Part shown: positions 35,941 to 44,749 of the stretch, piece after piece
Numbering within the stretch: position 1 is the stretch's first letter
How the letters are laid out: each line of letters starts with the position of its first letter
Assembly: GCA_013289765.1 (NCBI GenBank)
Contig: JABCZI010000001.1
Location: forward strand, 62,001 to 126,000
Length of the DNA stretch: 64,000 bases
Source of the DNA: Acidobacteriota bacterium
GTDB lineage: Bacteria; Acidobacteriota; Terriglobia; Terriglobales; Acidobacteriaceae
Direction: 5' to 3'
Translations under genes and position numbers: made by a program
Notes under the pieces: model-generated
Told to the model about the DNA's origin: nothing
The model's database searches: none
The model's input: the letters and a program-made list of their open reading frames with translations, nothing else

Positions 35941-36390
35941 ATGAATCAAAGAATAAATCGACAAGGACAGTCTCTACGCTTAGGGGAGATCACTGTTGAG
36001 AGCAATTGGGTCCTAACGCTGGAGATGGTGGTTCTTTTCGTGATTGTTGGAGCGATGCTGATTTGGAAGATTCGCATTCTTGCTTCCGGGATCGTAACCG
36101 GGCACGTATCGGCACTGGCCATCGTCAACGTGATTTATTACTTTCTCTTTGCCTTTGCGATCCGTGGAAAATTTGTGAAAGCAGCCTTGATCATGATGGG
36201 AATGGAAAATGCCTATCGCCTCGCGTTGCAATACGCTCACGCCCCTCTAAGCCTCAGGCACCGGGCCGATGTGGGCGGATACGTTGTTGATCAAATCGCT
36301 TTAACAATAATTCTGATAGCCATGGTCTATTGGTTCAAGTCGGTTGTGCGCAGGACTTCCCCATCTAGCACTGGAGACCCCGGGCTGTGA
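35941..36390 (+). CDS. Small multi-pass membrane protein of unknown function
   Basis: 149 residues with three or four hydrophobic helices (VLTLEMVVLFVIVGAMLIW, SALAIVNVIYYFLFAFAI, an amphipathic stretch, and QIALTIILIAMVYWF). No family recognised. The stop TGA overlaps the GTG start of nagZ by four bases, so it is translated with the mutS-nagZ-anmK operon; it may be a membrane component or a simple passenger. Confidence 0.7.
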   Translation: MNQRINRQGQSLRLGEITVESNWVLTLEMVVLFVIVGAMLIWKIRILASGIVTGHVSALAIVNVIYYFLFAFAIRGKFVKAALIMMGMENAYRLALQYAHAPLSLRHRADVGGYVVDQIALTIILIAMVYWFKSVVRRTSPSSTGDPGL

Positions 36391-37562
36391 CGTTCGATCA
36401 GACTCGCATCGGCCAACTCCTCATCGTCGGCTTCGACGGCACGAAGATGACGACGCGGCTCAGCTCCCTGCTCTCGCGTCTACAGCCAGCAGGGGTAATT
36501 CTGTTCGCACGCAATATAAAGACCGCCGAACAGACGTGGCAGCTTTTGCGCGATTGCCAGCAGTGCGTTTCGACTCCCTTATTTACCTGCGTCGATCTCG
36601 AAGGCGGAACCGTGGACCGCTTCCGCGACCTGCTGGGACCGACGCCCGCAGCGGCGGAAGTGTTCGCTACCGCCGACCGTAAACTATTCCGCAAGCATGG
36701 ACAAATCATCGGGGAGAACTGCCGCGCTCTAGGTTTCAATGTCGACTTCGCTCCCGTGCTCGACCTGGCATTTGAAGCGTCGCGCAGCGTGATGAGTTCG
36801 CGAGCGGTTTCGGCGAATCCGCGCGACGCGGCCACGTATGCTCGCGAGTTTCTCGCCGGCTTAAAAAGTACAAACATGTTGGGGTGCGGCAAGCATTTTC
36901 CGGGCCTCGGCGAGGGCAAGCTCGATAGCCATCATGAACTACCTGTGATCGAGAAGCCGCTGAAAACGCTTTGGGCCGAGGATCTGGCTGCTTATCGTGC
37001 GCTACGCGCGCAGCTTCCGATGGTGATGATTTCCCACGCAGCGTATCCGCTTGTTACGGGTGATAAAACTCCTGCGTCGCTGTCGAAGGTTTGGATCGGC
37101 GACATTCTCCGCAAACGCATTGGCTACCGAAACCTGATCGTCTCTGACGATCTGGAAATGGGCGGAGTCTTGTCGGCCGCTCCAGTGGGAAAAGCAGCGG
37201 TCGAGTTTATTCGCGGGGGCGGAGATTTGTGCCTGATCTGTCATCAGCAGAACTACATCGAGAAAGCTTACGGCGAAATAGTAAAGATGGCGGCGCAAGA
37301 TCCGAAGTTTGCTCAACGCGTCGCGGAATCGGTGCGACGCGTGCTGGCATTCAAGAAGAAATCCGCAAAAGTAATTCGCAAAACGGGCCCGCCCGCCGCC
37401 GGAACGGTCCATAAACTCTCGCGCACGCTGTGGGAATTCGGGGAGCAAGTGCGCGTGGAGGGCTTGGTTCACGCAGAAACAGTTCGTGCAGAAACGGTTC
37501 GTGCAGAAACAGTTCGTGCAGAAAAGGACCGCGCCCGTCTTTCGCGGCGGCCGAGATCATGA
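36387..37562 (+). CDS. nagZ: Beta-N-acetylhexosaminidase NagZ
   Basis: 391 residues. Glycoside hydrolase family 3 enzyme that removes GlcNAc from muropeptides during murein recycling. Visible: CVDLEGGTVDRFR, the KHFPGLGEGKLDSHHELP loop with the catalytic Asp-His dyad, and the nucleophile Asp in IVSDDLEMGG. The C-terminal 25 residues are HAETVRAETVRAE-type repeats coded by a 15-bp tandem repeat and do not belong to the fold. The GTG start overlaps the upstream gene and the stop overlaps anmK (ATGA). Confidence 0.93.
   Translation: MTFDQTRIGQLLIVGFDGTKMTTRLSSLLSRLQPAGVILFARNIKTAEQTWQLLRDCQQCVSTPLFTCVDLEGGTVDRFRDLLGPTPAAAEVFATADRKLFRKHGQIIGENCRALGFNVDFAPVLDLAFEASRSVMSSRAVSANPRDAATYAREFLAGLKSTNMLGCGKHFPGLGEGKLDSHHELPVIEKPLKTLWAEDLAAYRALRAQLPMVMISHAAYPLVTGDKTPASLSKVWIGDILRKRIGYRNLIVSDDLEMGGVLSAAPVGKAAVEFIRGGGDLCLICHQQNYIEKAYGEIVKMAAQDPKFAQRVAESVRRVLAFKKKSAKVIRKTGPPAAGTVHKLSRTLWEFGEQVRVEGLVHAETVRAETVRAETVRAEKDRARLSRRPRS
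37467..37526 (+). repeat. In-frame 15-bp tandem repeat at the 3' end of nagZ
   Basis: Four 15-bp units (GTTCGTGCAGAAACA type) at 37467, 37482, 37497 and 37512, coding VRAET pentapeptides. It uses the same period as the mutS repeat with unrelated sequence. Confidence 0.85.
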
Positions 37563-38746
37563 TAAAGAAAAATATGATTGTGGCCGGCGTGATGAGTGGA
37601 ACGTCAGCGGATGGGATTAACGTTGCGTTGCTGCGTATGGCGCAAGGCCGCGGCTACAGCGGTTCTAATGCCGCATTCGAACTGATCGGGCACGCCGAAC
37701 ACTCCTACCCAAAACAAGTCCGTGCCGCTGTGTTGGCTGCGATGAATGCTTCAAGCGCAAACGTGGCGGATTTAGCCCGGCTAAATTTTCTCCTCGGCGA
37801 ACTTTATGCTGACGCCGTGCTGGCTACCGAGCGAAAGAGCCGGACGAAAGCAGAACTCGTCGGATGCCACGGGCAAACCCTTTATCATCAGGGTGAACCG
37901 CAGAGCTTTCTTGGACGCAAAATTACCGCTACCTGGCAGACAGGCGAAGCAGCGATTGTGGCCGCCAGAGTGGGCGTGCCCGTGGTTTCCGATTTTCGTC
38001 CGGCGGACATGGCGGCAGGAGGCCAAGGCGCGCCGCTGGTTCCCTTCCTCGACTACATGCTGTTCCGCGACGCCCACGTAGGACGGATCGCGCAAAACAT
38101 TGGCGGGATCGCTAACCTTACCGCGATCCCCGCAGGAGCAGACGTGACTGACGTGATCGCATTCGATACCGGACCCGGCAACATGGTGATCGATGCTGTC
38201 ACCGAGAAGTTGTTCGGTCTACCGTTCGATCGCGGCGGTAAGATTGCGGCTTCGGGAAAGGTTTTGGAAACTGTCCTCGAGACGATATTGCGCCACGACT
38301 TTTTCCGCCGCACACCTCCAAAAACCGCGGGACGCGAAGAGTTCGGGCGGGAGTTCGTCCGCGAATTTCTTCAACGTTGTGGCCGTTGCAAAAAGCAAGA
38401 CGCCGTCGCCACCGCAACCGCACTCACAGTCAAGTCGATCGCCGATGCGGTGCGAAGGCATCCTGCGCAAAAAGCTGTCTCTGCACGCAAGCAACTGTTC
38501 CAGGAAATGATTCTTTCCGGCGGAGGAGCGAAGAACGCGACGCTGGTCGCGATGTTAAGCAAAGAACTAGCGCCACTCGGATTGCGGCTGCGATCCTCCG
38601 ACGAATTGGGTGTGCCTTCGCCGGCGAAAGAGGCCATCGCTTTCGCCGTACTAGCCCATGAAACCTGGCATCGGCGGCCTTCCAACGTTCCTTCAGCGAC
38701 CGGAGCGAAGCGTGCTGCCGTGCTCGGCAAGATTTCATTTCCATAA
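37559..38746 (+). CDS. anmK: Anhydro-N-acetylmuramic acid kinase
   Basis: 395 residues. Phosphorylates and opens anhMurNAc to MurNAc-6-phosphate, the step after NagZ in murein recycling. Motifs: VMSGTSADGINVALL near the start, GCHGQTLYHQG, VVSDFRPADMAAGGQGAPLV and AFDTGPGNMVIDAVT. ATG 37559 overlaps the nagZ stop by four bases, so upstream in-frame sequence to 37430 is not used. Adjacent NagZ and AnmK argue strongly for a recycling operon. Confidence 0.94.
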   Translation: MIKKNMIVAGVMSGTSADGINVALLRMAQGRGYSGSNAAFELIGHAEHSYPKQVRAAVLAAMNASSANVADLARLNFLLGELYADAVLATERKSRTKAELVGCHGQTLYHQGEPQSFLGRKITATWQTGEAAIVAARVGVPVVSDFRPADMAAGGQGAPLVPFLDYMLFRDAHVGRIAQNIGGIANLTAIPAGADVTDVIAFDTGPGNMVIDAVTEKLFGLPFDRGGKIAASGKVLETVLETILRHDFFRRTPPKTAGREEFGREFVREFLQRCGRCKKQDAVATATALTVKSIADAVRRHPAQKAVSARKQLFQEMILSGGGAKNATLVAMLSKELAPLGLRLRSSDELGVPSPAKEAIAFAVLAHETWHRRPSNVPSATGAKRAAVLGKISFP

Positions 38747-38752
38747 TTTCCT

Positions 38753-39301
38753 ATGCCGATTTACATTTCCATGCTTCGCGGAATCAACGTAGGCGCGCAC
38801 AAGCGTATGAAGATGGATCAGCTTCGAGCCTCCTTCGAGGCGCTGAGCTTCGGGCAGGTGAAGACCTACATTCAGAGCGGCAATGTAATTTTCAAAACTA
38901 CCAAAGTTTCTCCGGCGCTGCTGTCGGAGAGAATCGAGAAAAGAATTTTCGCCGACTTTGGATTTCCGGTCTCGGTGCTCACACGCACCGCCGACGAAAT
39001 GGCAAAGGCTATCGAAGACAATCCGTTACTGAAGAAGCGCGGCATCGATCAGGAAAAACTCCACGTCATGTTTCTTTCCGATGCCCCAGCGGCGGCTGCG
39101 TTGACAAAGTTAGCGGCGCTCACCGCGGCGCCCGACCAGTCCTGCTGTCTCGGCAAAGAAATTTACCTCTACCTTCCGAATGGAACTGCCGAAAGTAGCT
39201 TGATGAAGAATCAACTCGATCGCGTATTGTCTGTCGTCACCACTACTCGCAACTGGAGAACCGTGAACGCGCTTCACAAGATGTGCCAGGAATGCCGCTG
39301 A
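38753..39301 (+). CDS. DUF1697 family protein
   Basis: 182 residues. The DUF1697 pattern is clear: MPIYISMLRGINVGAHKRMKM, VKTYIQSGNVIFKT, and RNWRTVNALHKMCQ at the end. The biochemical role is unknown. Six bases behind anmK, and its TGA shares one base with the next ATG, so it is part of the same operon. Confidence 0.88.
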   Translation: MPIYISMLRGINVGAHKRMKMDQLRASFEALSFGQVKTYIQSGNVIFKTTKVSPALLSERIEKRIFADFGFPVSVLTRTADEMAKAIEDNPLLKKRGIDQEKLHVMFLSDAPAAAALTKLAALTAAPDQSCCLGKEIYLYLPNGTAESSLMKNQLDRVLSVVTTTRNWRTVNALHKMCQECR

Positions 39302-40830
39302 TGGGCCGGACGATTCCCGCAACGCTCGCGCTACTTGCCGCGCTCCTGACGCCTCTTCTGTCCTGCTCCAGCCAGCCCGATCCCAATACTCTGGTGATGG
39401 TGATTGAATCGAGTCCTACAAATCTGGACCCTCGCATAGGGCAAGATGCGCAGTCGGAGCGAATCGACAATCTGATCTTCGACGATCTTCTGTCACGCGG
39501 TAATAATCTGGATGTGGCGCCGGGCCTGGCGGAGCGTTGGGAAGTCCCCGATCCTCAGACCTACATTTTTCATATTCATCACGGCGTAAAGTTTCATGAC
39601 GGTCGTCCGCTGACGTCGCGCGATGTGAAGTGGACTTTCGATTCTCTACTCACTGGGAAAATCCGCAGCCCCAAAGCTTCCGCATATCGTTTCGTTGAGC
39701 ACCTCGACGCGCCGGATGACCTCACCGTCGTCTTCCACATGAAAGAACCGGATGCCGCACTACTGTGGAATCTCTCTGATGGCGCGGTCGGTATTGTCCC
39801 CGCGGGCAGCCTGGATGAAATGTCACGTCATCCCATTGGCTCCGGCCCGTTCAAGTTTGTCAGTGCCGAGACCGACAAAGAAGTCGTGATCGAGCGCAAT
39901 GAAGACTACTGGGGCGACAAAGCGAAACTGGCGCGCGTGCGTTTCGCGATCGTGCCGGATGCGACCACGCAGGCGCTCGAACTGCGCAAAGGGAGCGGCG
40001 ACGTCATTATTAACGGTTCGTTCCCGCCCGATTCAGTCCTCACGCTGAAGCGCGAATCGTCGCTCGCAGTAGAGTCTGCGCCCGGCACTCGGCTGGCTTA
40101 TCTGGGATTCAATCTGCGAGATCCAATTTTGAAGGACGCCAGAATTCGCCAGGCCATTGCCTATGCTCTCGATCGCCAGCCCATGATCGATTATCTGTGG
40201 CGCGGCGAAGCGCAGCCGGCGCGCAGCGTACTCCCGCCGCAAAGCTGGGCTTACAACGGTAACGTTCCCGCGTACAGCCATGATCCCGATAAAGCGCGTG
40301 CTTTGCTGGATGCCGCCGGATATCCCGCAATCAACGGCGTGCGCTTCCACATTACGATGAAAACATCCACGGATGAAAACACGCGGCTCATGGTCGCCGT
40401 CATCCAACAACAATTACGCGAGGTTGGAATCGCGCTCGACATTCGCAGCTTCGAGTTCGGCACTTTCTTTTCCGATGTGACCCACGGCGCGTTTCAGCTT
40501 TACGGGTTGCGCTGGATAGGCGGGAACGAAGATCCCGATATTTTTTATATCTTCCATTCATCGAGGTTTCCGCCGAATGGCGCCAACCGCGGCTTTTATT
40601 CCAATCCAAAGGTGGATGCGCTCATCGACCAGGCCCGCCGCGAGGTCGATCCCAAAGTGCGCAAATTGATTTACGCTGAAGTACAGCGCATCCTGGCCGA
40701 GGAATTGCCCTCCATTAATTTGTGGTACCTGGATAATGTTCTGGTCCACAACAAACGCGTGCGCAATCTTCAGCTCAATCCCGCAGGCAACTACGACTTT
40801 CTGCGCACGGCGGAACTGGCAGCGCCCTAA
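39301..40830 (+). CDS. Solute-binding lipoprotein (SBP_bac_5, peptide type)
   Basis: 509 residues. A lipoprotein signal with lipobox LLSC (residues about 16-19) and an oligopeptide/nickel-type binding protein body: LDPRIGQDAQSERID, YIFHIHHGVKFHDGRPLT, PIGSGPFKFV, and RQAIAYALDRQPMIDYL. No ABC permease or ATPase gene follows, so it relies on a transporter elsewhere. Its place behind nagZ and anmK suggests import of murein peptides, as with the E. coli MppA protein; that is inference. Confidence 0.88.
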   Translation: MGRTIPATLALLAALLTPLLSCSSQPDPNTLVMVIESSPTNLDPRIGQDAQSERIDNLIFDDLLSRGNNLDVAPGLAERWEVPDPQTYIFHIHHGVKFHDGRPLTSRDVKWTFDSLLTGKIRSPKASAYRFVEHLDAPDDLTVVFHMKEPDAALLWNLSDGAVGIVPAGSLDEMSRHPIGSGPFKFVSAETDKEVVIERNEDYWGDKAKLARVRFAIVPDATTQALELRKGSGDVIINGSFPPDSVLTLKRESSLAVESAPGTRLAYLGFNLRDPILKDARIRQAIAYALDRQPMIDYLWRGEAQPARSVLPPQSWAYNGNVPAYSHDPDKARALLDAAGYPAINGVRFHITMKTSTDENTRLMVAVIQQQLREVGIALDIRSFEFGTFFSDVTHGAFQLYGLRWIGGNEDPDIFYIFHSSRFPPNGANRGFYSNPKVDALIDQARREVDPKVRKLIYAEVQRILAEELPSINLWYLDNVLVHNKRVRNLQLNPAGNYDFLRTAELAAP

Positions 40831-40969
40831 ACAATATTTTCGGCGAGCACTCCGCGATCAACCGCCGCAGACATCTCCCAGTGTTACCATCAAAGGCTGG
40901 AAGTAATTGCGAAAATGCCGGCGAGACGCGGGAGCCACGTTGCCGGCGGAAAGCCTGCTCCACCTTCTT

Positions 40970-41767
40970 ATGCGGATTCTCTTCATCGGCGATATTTTCG
41001 GCCGCCCAGGACGTAGCATCGTCAAGGACAAGCTTCCCGGCATTGTCCGCGAGCAACTCATCGACCTCGTGATCGCCAACGGCGAAAATTCCGCCGCGGG
41101 ATTCGGCATTACTCCTGCGCTCGCCGAGGAACTGTTCGAACTTAATATCGACGTAATCACCACCGGCAATCACGTTTGGGACAAGCGCGAAATCGTCGAC
41201 TACTTTCAAATGGTCGAAGGCAATGGCCAGGGTCCGCAACGGAGATTGCTGCGTCCCGCGAACTATCCCTCGGACATGCCCGGCTGGGGCTTGTACCAGG
41301 GGCAGAAGGGGAAAATTCCTTACGCGGTTATCAACCTACAGGGGCGCGTCTTCATGGCTTCGAACGACGATCCCTTCCGGACCGCCGACCAACTCCTGCA
41401 GAAGATTGAAGCCAAAATCATTTTTGTGGACTTCCACGCCGAGGCCACTTCGGAAAAAGTTTCGCTCGGCTGGTATCTCGATGGCCGCGTAACCGCGGTA
41501 GTAGGCACGCACACGCATATCCCAACTGCTGACGAACGCATTCTGCCCAAGGGAACGGCCTACGTCACCGATGTTGGCATGACCGGCCCTTACGACGGTG
41601 TGATTGGCGTAAAGAAAGAACTGGTTGTAGGCAAATTCTTGAATGGCATGCCCGTCCGCTTTGAGCCGGCCACGGGCGACGTCCGGCTGTGCGCCGTGAT
41701 CGTTGATTGCGATGAAAAGACCGGCAGGGCGCGGGATATCGAGCGCCTGATGCTTAGCGAGATTTAG
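40970..41767 (+). CDS. YmdB-family metallophosphoesterase
   Basis: 265 residues from ATG 40970 (MRILFIGDIFGRPGR). YmdB/TIGR00282-type phosphodiesterase; homologues hydrolyse cyclic nucleotides such as 2',3'-cAMP. Metal ligands: Asp in GDIFG, Glu-Asn in NGENSAAG, TTGNHVWDK, DFHAEATSEK, and GTHTHIPTADE. The family size (about 265) fits exactly. The frame opens 21 codons earlier without a sensible start. Confidence 0.92.
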   Translation: MRILFIGDIFGRPGRSIVKDKLPGIVREQLIDLVIANGENSAAGFGITPALAEELFELNIDVITTGNHVWDKREIVDYFQMVEGNGQGPQRRLLRPANYPSDMPGWGLYQGQKGKIPYAVINLQGRVFMASNDDPFRTADQLLQKIEAKIIFVDFHAEATSEKVSLGWYLDGRVTAVVGTHTHIPTADERILPKGTAYVTDVGMTGPYDGVIGVKKELVVGKFLNGMPVRFEPATGDVRLCAVIVDCDEKTGRARDIERLMLSEI

Positions 41768-41897
41768 ATCTTTGCAAGAAGGCCGTGTTTCAGCGTTCTC
41801 ACAACCTGTACCGAAAGTGACGCTCCAGTTAAACCCAAAGGTACCCTGCACTAATAGCCCTCCGTGATGAGCACGGGGCAGGTTAAAATCAAACCCA

Positions 41898-43751
41898 ATG
41901 CGTCGCGCGCCGTCCATCCCTGCGGTTTGTCTTCTGGCGGCTGTGCTGGGAGTTCCGGCATTTGCCGGGACCGATTCTTTGGTCGAGACCCCGAACATCT
42001 CCTGCGGCAATGGCGTGCCCGGAGGCGTCAATTGCGTCGCTTCAAAAAAAGATCTAAAGCAAGCCCGCAACGCTTATACGCACGGACTAAAACTTCACGA
42101 TCACGGGCGTCTGGAAGATGCTCTCGTTCAATTTAACGACGCGGCGCGTCTGGTTCCGCAAGACACATTGTTCCTTTCGGCACGCGAAGTCACAAAGGCC
42201 CAGCTAGTCTTTCAGCACACCGAACAGGGCGATCGATTTTTGGCGGACGCGAGGCACGAGCAGGCTGTGGCCGAGTATCGTGCTGCGCTCATGCTTGATC
42301 CGGAGAATACTTACACGCAGCAGCGGCTCAACGAAGCGATGCGCGATCCGGCGGCCTCTGGCCTGATCGGGATCGCATCGCTGGCTGACTCCACTGAAAT
42401 CCATCTTCGACCTAAAGGCGAACAAGCAACCTTTCACTATCGCGGCGATGTTCGCGGACTCTTTACCGAGTTGGCCGCGGCCTACGGCGTTCAGCCTCAA
42501 TTTGACGACACGGTGGTAGCGAAGACAGTGCGTTTTTACGTCGACGATGTCGACTTCTTCACCGCGCTTACGCTGGCATGCCGCGCCACCAAGACGATGT
42601 GGACCGCACTGGACGCGCACCAGATGCTGATCGCCGCCGATACCACGGAGAATCACAAACAGTTTGATCGCATGTCGCTGGGCACGTTCGCCGTCCCCGG
42701 AGCGGTTACGCCGCAAGAAGTAACGGAGATGGTCACGTCGCTACGCAACATTTGCGACTTCCAGAAAATCAGTACCGGACAGGGCGGAACCGTTGAAGTG
42801 CGCGCGCCCCAGCCGATTTTGCGGGCGTGCGCGACGTTGTTGCAGCAGTTGACCAGCGAGCGTCCGCAAGTGATGCTCGACATTGAGGTTTTCCAGATCA
42901 GCCACAACCTCACCCGAAACATCGGCCTGCACATTCCAGATACGTTTAATCTCTACAACATTCCGGCCGTAGCGCTGGCGGGCTTGGGCGGACAGAGCAT
43001 TACCTCGCTGATCAACCAACTAATCGCTTCGGGGGGAATCAATCAGGCAGGAAGCTCGAGTCTGTCGGCACTTCTGGCGCAACTGCAAGGTCAGAACTCA
43101 ATTTTCAGCCAGCCGCTCGCGACCTTTGGTGGCGGCCTCACCTTCATGGGCCTAAGCCTCGATCAGTTTGCCGCCGCCCTCTCCTTGAATGAGTCATGGT
43201 CGCGCACGCTCGATCACATCAGCATGCAAGCTGCGCAAGGGAACGAGGCAACTTTCCATCTGGGCGAACGCTACCCCATCCTGAATGCTTCGTACGCGCC
43301 CATTTACAACTCGCCGCAGATTTCGGCGGTGCTGGGCAATCAAAGCTACATTCCGCCGTTCCCCTCGGTCAGTTATGAAGACTTAGGGTTGAACCTCAAG
43401 GCGAAGCCAGTCATTCATGGGAGCGGCGAAATCAGCATGACGCTGGAATTGCAGGTGCGTTCGCTCACCGGGCAGAGCGCCAACGGCGTGCCTTACATTT
43501 CCAATAAGGAATACAAAGGCAGCATCCGCCTGCGTGACGGGGAACCGGCCGTAGTGGCGGGCGAAATCTCCAGCAGCGATCAACGCTCCATGAGCGGCAT
43601 CCCGGGCTTAGGAGCTATTCCGGGGCTCAATCAAGCCATGGTCAACAACACGACAACGAAAGAAGATGACGAGCTACTGATTGTGATCACGCCGCATATA
43701 GTCTCAAACCGCAACCACCTCACGGACGAGATCTGGGTCAGCGAAAACTGA
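41898..43751 (+). CDS. Secretin-domain protein (GspD/PilQ-like) with TPR region
   Basis: 617 residues. Signal peptide MRRAPSIPAVCLLAAVLGV ... AFAG, a TPR-like region (about 50-140; ARNAYTHGLKLHDHGRLEDAL), N-domain-like segments (FHYRGDVRGLFTELAAAYG), and a C-terminal secretin domain. The secretin domain contains the VxGEISSSDQRSMSGIPGLGAIPGL signature before the last strands (LLIVITPHIV). It forms an outer-membrane channel ring for type II secretion or type IV pili. No other secretion gene adjoins it; the pilins at 53.5 kb might use it. Convergent with the DsbA-like gene. Confidence 0.88.
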   Translation: MRRAPSIPAVCLLAAVLGVPAFAGTDSLVETPNISCGNGVPGGVNCVASKKDLKQARNAYTHGLKLHDHGRLEDALVQFNDAARLVPQDTLFLSAREVTKAQLVFQHTEQGDRFLADARHEQAVAEYRAALMLDPENTYTQQRLNEAMRDPAASGLIGIASLADSTEIHLRPKGEQATFHYRGDVRGLFTELAAAYGVQPQFDDTVVAKTVRFYVDDVDFFTALTLACRATKTMWTALDAHQMLIAADTTENHKQFDRMSLGTFAVPGAVTPQEVTEMVTSLRNICDFQKISTGQGGTVEVRAPQPILRACATLLQQLTSERPQVMLDIEVFQISHNLTRNIGLHIPDTFNLYNIPAVALAGLGGQSITSLINQLIASGGINQAGSSSLSALLAQLQGQNSIFSQPLATFGGGLTFMGLSLDQFAAALSLNESWSRTLDHISMQAAQGNEATFHLGERYPILNASYAPIYNSPQISAVLGNQSYIPPFPSVSYEDLGLNLKAKPVIHGSGEISMTLELQVRSLTGQSANGVPYISNKEYKGSIRLRDGEPAVVAGEISSSDQRSMSGIPGLGAIPGLNQAMVNNTTTKEDDELLIVITPHIVSNRNHLTDEIWVSEN

Positions 43752-43763
43752 CAACCTTAACGC

Positions 43764-44675
43764 TCACTTCCCTTGTTTCGCTGCAAAATCGACGAGCGCT
43801 TTCAGGCTAGACGCAGGGACTTGGCTCACGTTTCCGATGCTGCGGCCGTTGATAAAAAGAGTCGGCGTGCCCGTCACGTTTACGGATTTCCCCAGCGCCA
43901 GCGAAGCCTCCACATGCGCCTTGGGTACAGGAGTGGAAGCGCAAACGGCAATATCCGCGCCTTTCACACCTGCGCCATCCGCCAGAGCGGTCAGTTTCTC
44001 ATCGGCGTTTTCCGCGGTGATGTCAGATTGGGTTTCGTAAGTTTTGGCGATGAACTTCCAGAAGGCATCGTTCGAAGCTTGCGCCACACAGTCGGCGTAG
44101 GCTGCGCCCTTTGCGGCCCAGTTGTGCATCTCCAGGGGGAAGTTCTGAAAGACAAAACGCGCATCCGGTTCAGAAGCAATCAGGCTTTCGATTGCCGGCT
44201 GCGCGGCCTTGCACGCTGGACATTGCAAATCGCCGAACTCAACGATCGTCACCGCGGCATTCTTCGGTCCGCGTGACGGTCCCGTGATTCCCTTCTCGAG
44301 CGTCTTTCGCGCTGGGTCGAATGGCTTCGCTCCGAACGGAATGATGTCGCCAATTACGGCGTGGTCGCCATCCGGAGTCACATAAAACCGGCTGAGTTGC
44401 TGGCCCTGCGGGTTCGCTAAAATTACATCGACTTGCGCCAGTCCCGGCACCGGCGCCGGCTTGATACTCGAGATCTTCCAACTGATCTGCGTTTCATACC
44501 CGAAGGTCTGCTGCATGAAGGCGTTTACCGTCGCTTCGGAAGGAAGATTGACGGTGTTTCCGGCGACCGGCTTCTCCGCGGACTTCGCGGTGGCCGAATT
44601 TTGGGCAGCGGCCGCACTGCACATCAGAACGAGAATCAGGACGAGAATAAGAATCAGATTAAGAGAAGAGCGCAT
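43764..44675 (-). CDS. DsbA-like thioredoxin-fold protein
   Basis: 303 residues. A strongly hydrophobic N terminus (LNLILILVLILVLMCSAAAA) serves as signal or anchor. An N-terminal alpha/beta domain (about 45-120) precedes a DsbA/BdbD-type thioredoxin domain with active site CPAC (FGDLQCPACK) and the cis-proline TPTLFINGR. Probably a periplasmic disulfide oxidase or reductase. Only 12 bp separate its stop from the secretin stop. In-frame with no partner; DsbB/VKOR not seen. Confidence 0.88.
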   Translation of the reverse strand: MRSSLNLILILVLILVLMCSAAAAQNSATAKSAEKPVAGNTVNLPSEATVNAFMQQTFGYETQISWKISSIKPAPVPGLAQVDVILANPQGQQLSRFYVTPDGDHAVIGDIIPFGAKPFDPARKTLEKGITGPSRGPKNAAVTIVEFGDLQCPACKAAQPAIESLIASEPDARFVFQNFPLEMHNWAAKGAAYADCVAQASNDAFWKFIAKTYETQSDITAENADEKLTALADGAGVKGADIAVCASTPVPKAHVEASLALGKSVNVTGTPTLFINGRSIGNVSQVPASSLKALVDFAAKQGK

Positions 44676-44749
44676 GGCTTCCTTTCAACTGCAATTAAGT
44701 ATGAGGGCAAGAGAACTGAAACTTCGTGATTACGGGTAACCAATCTCTT

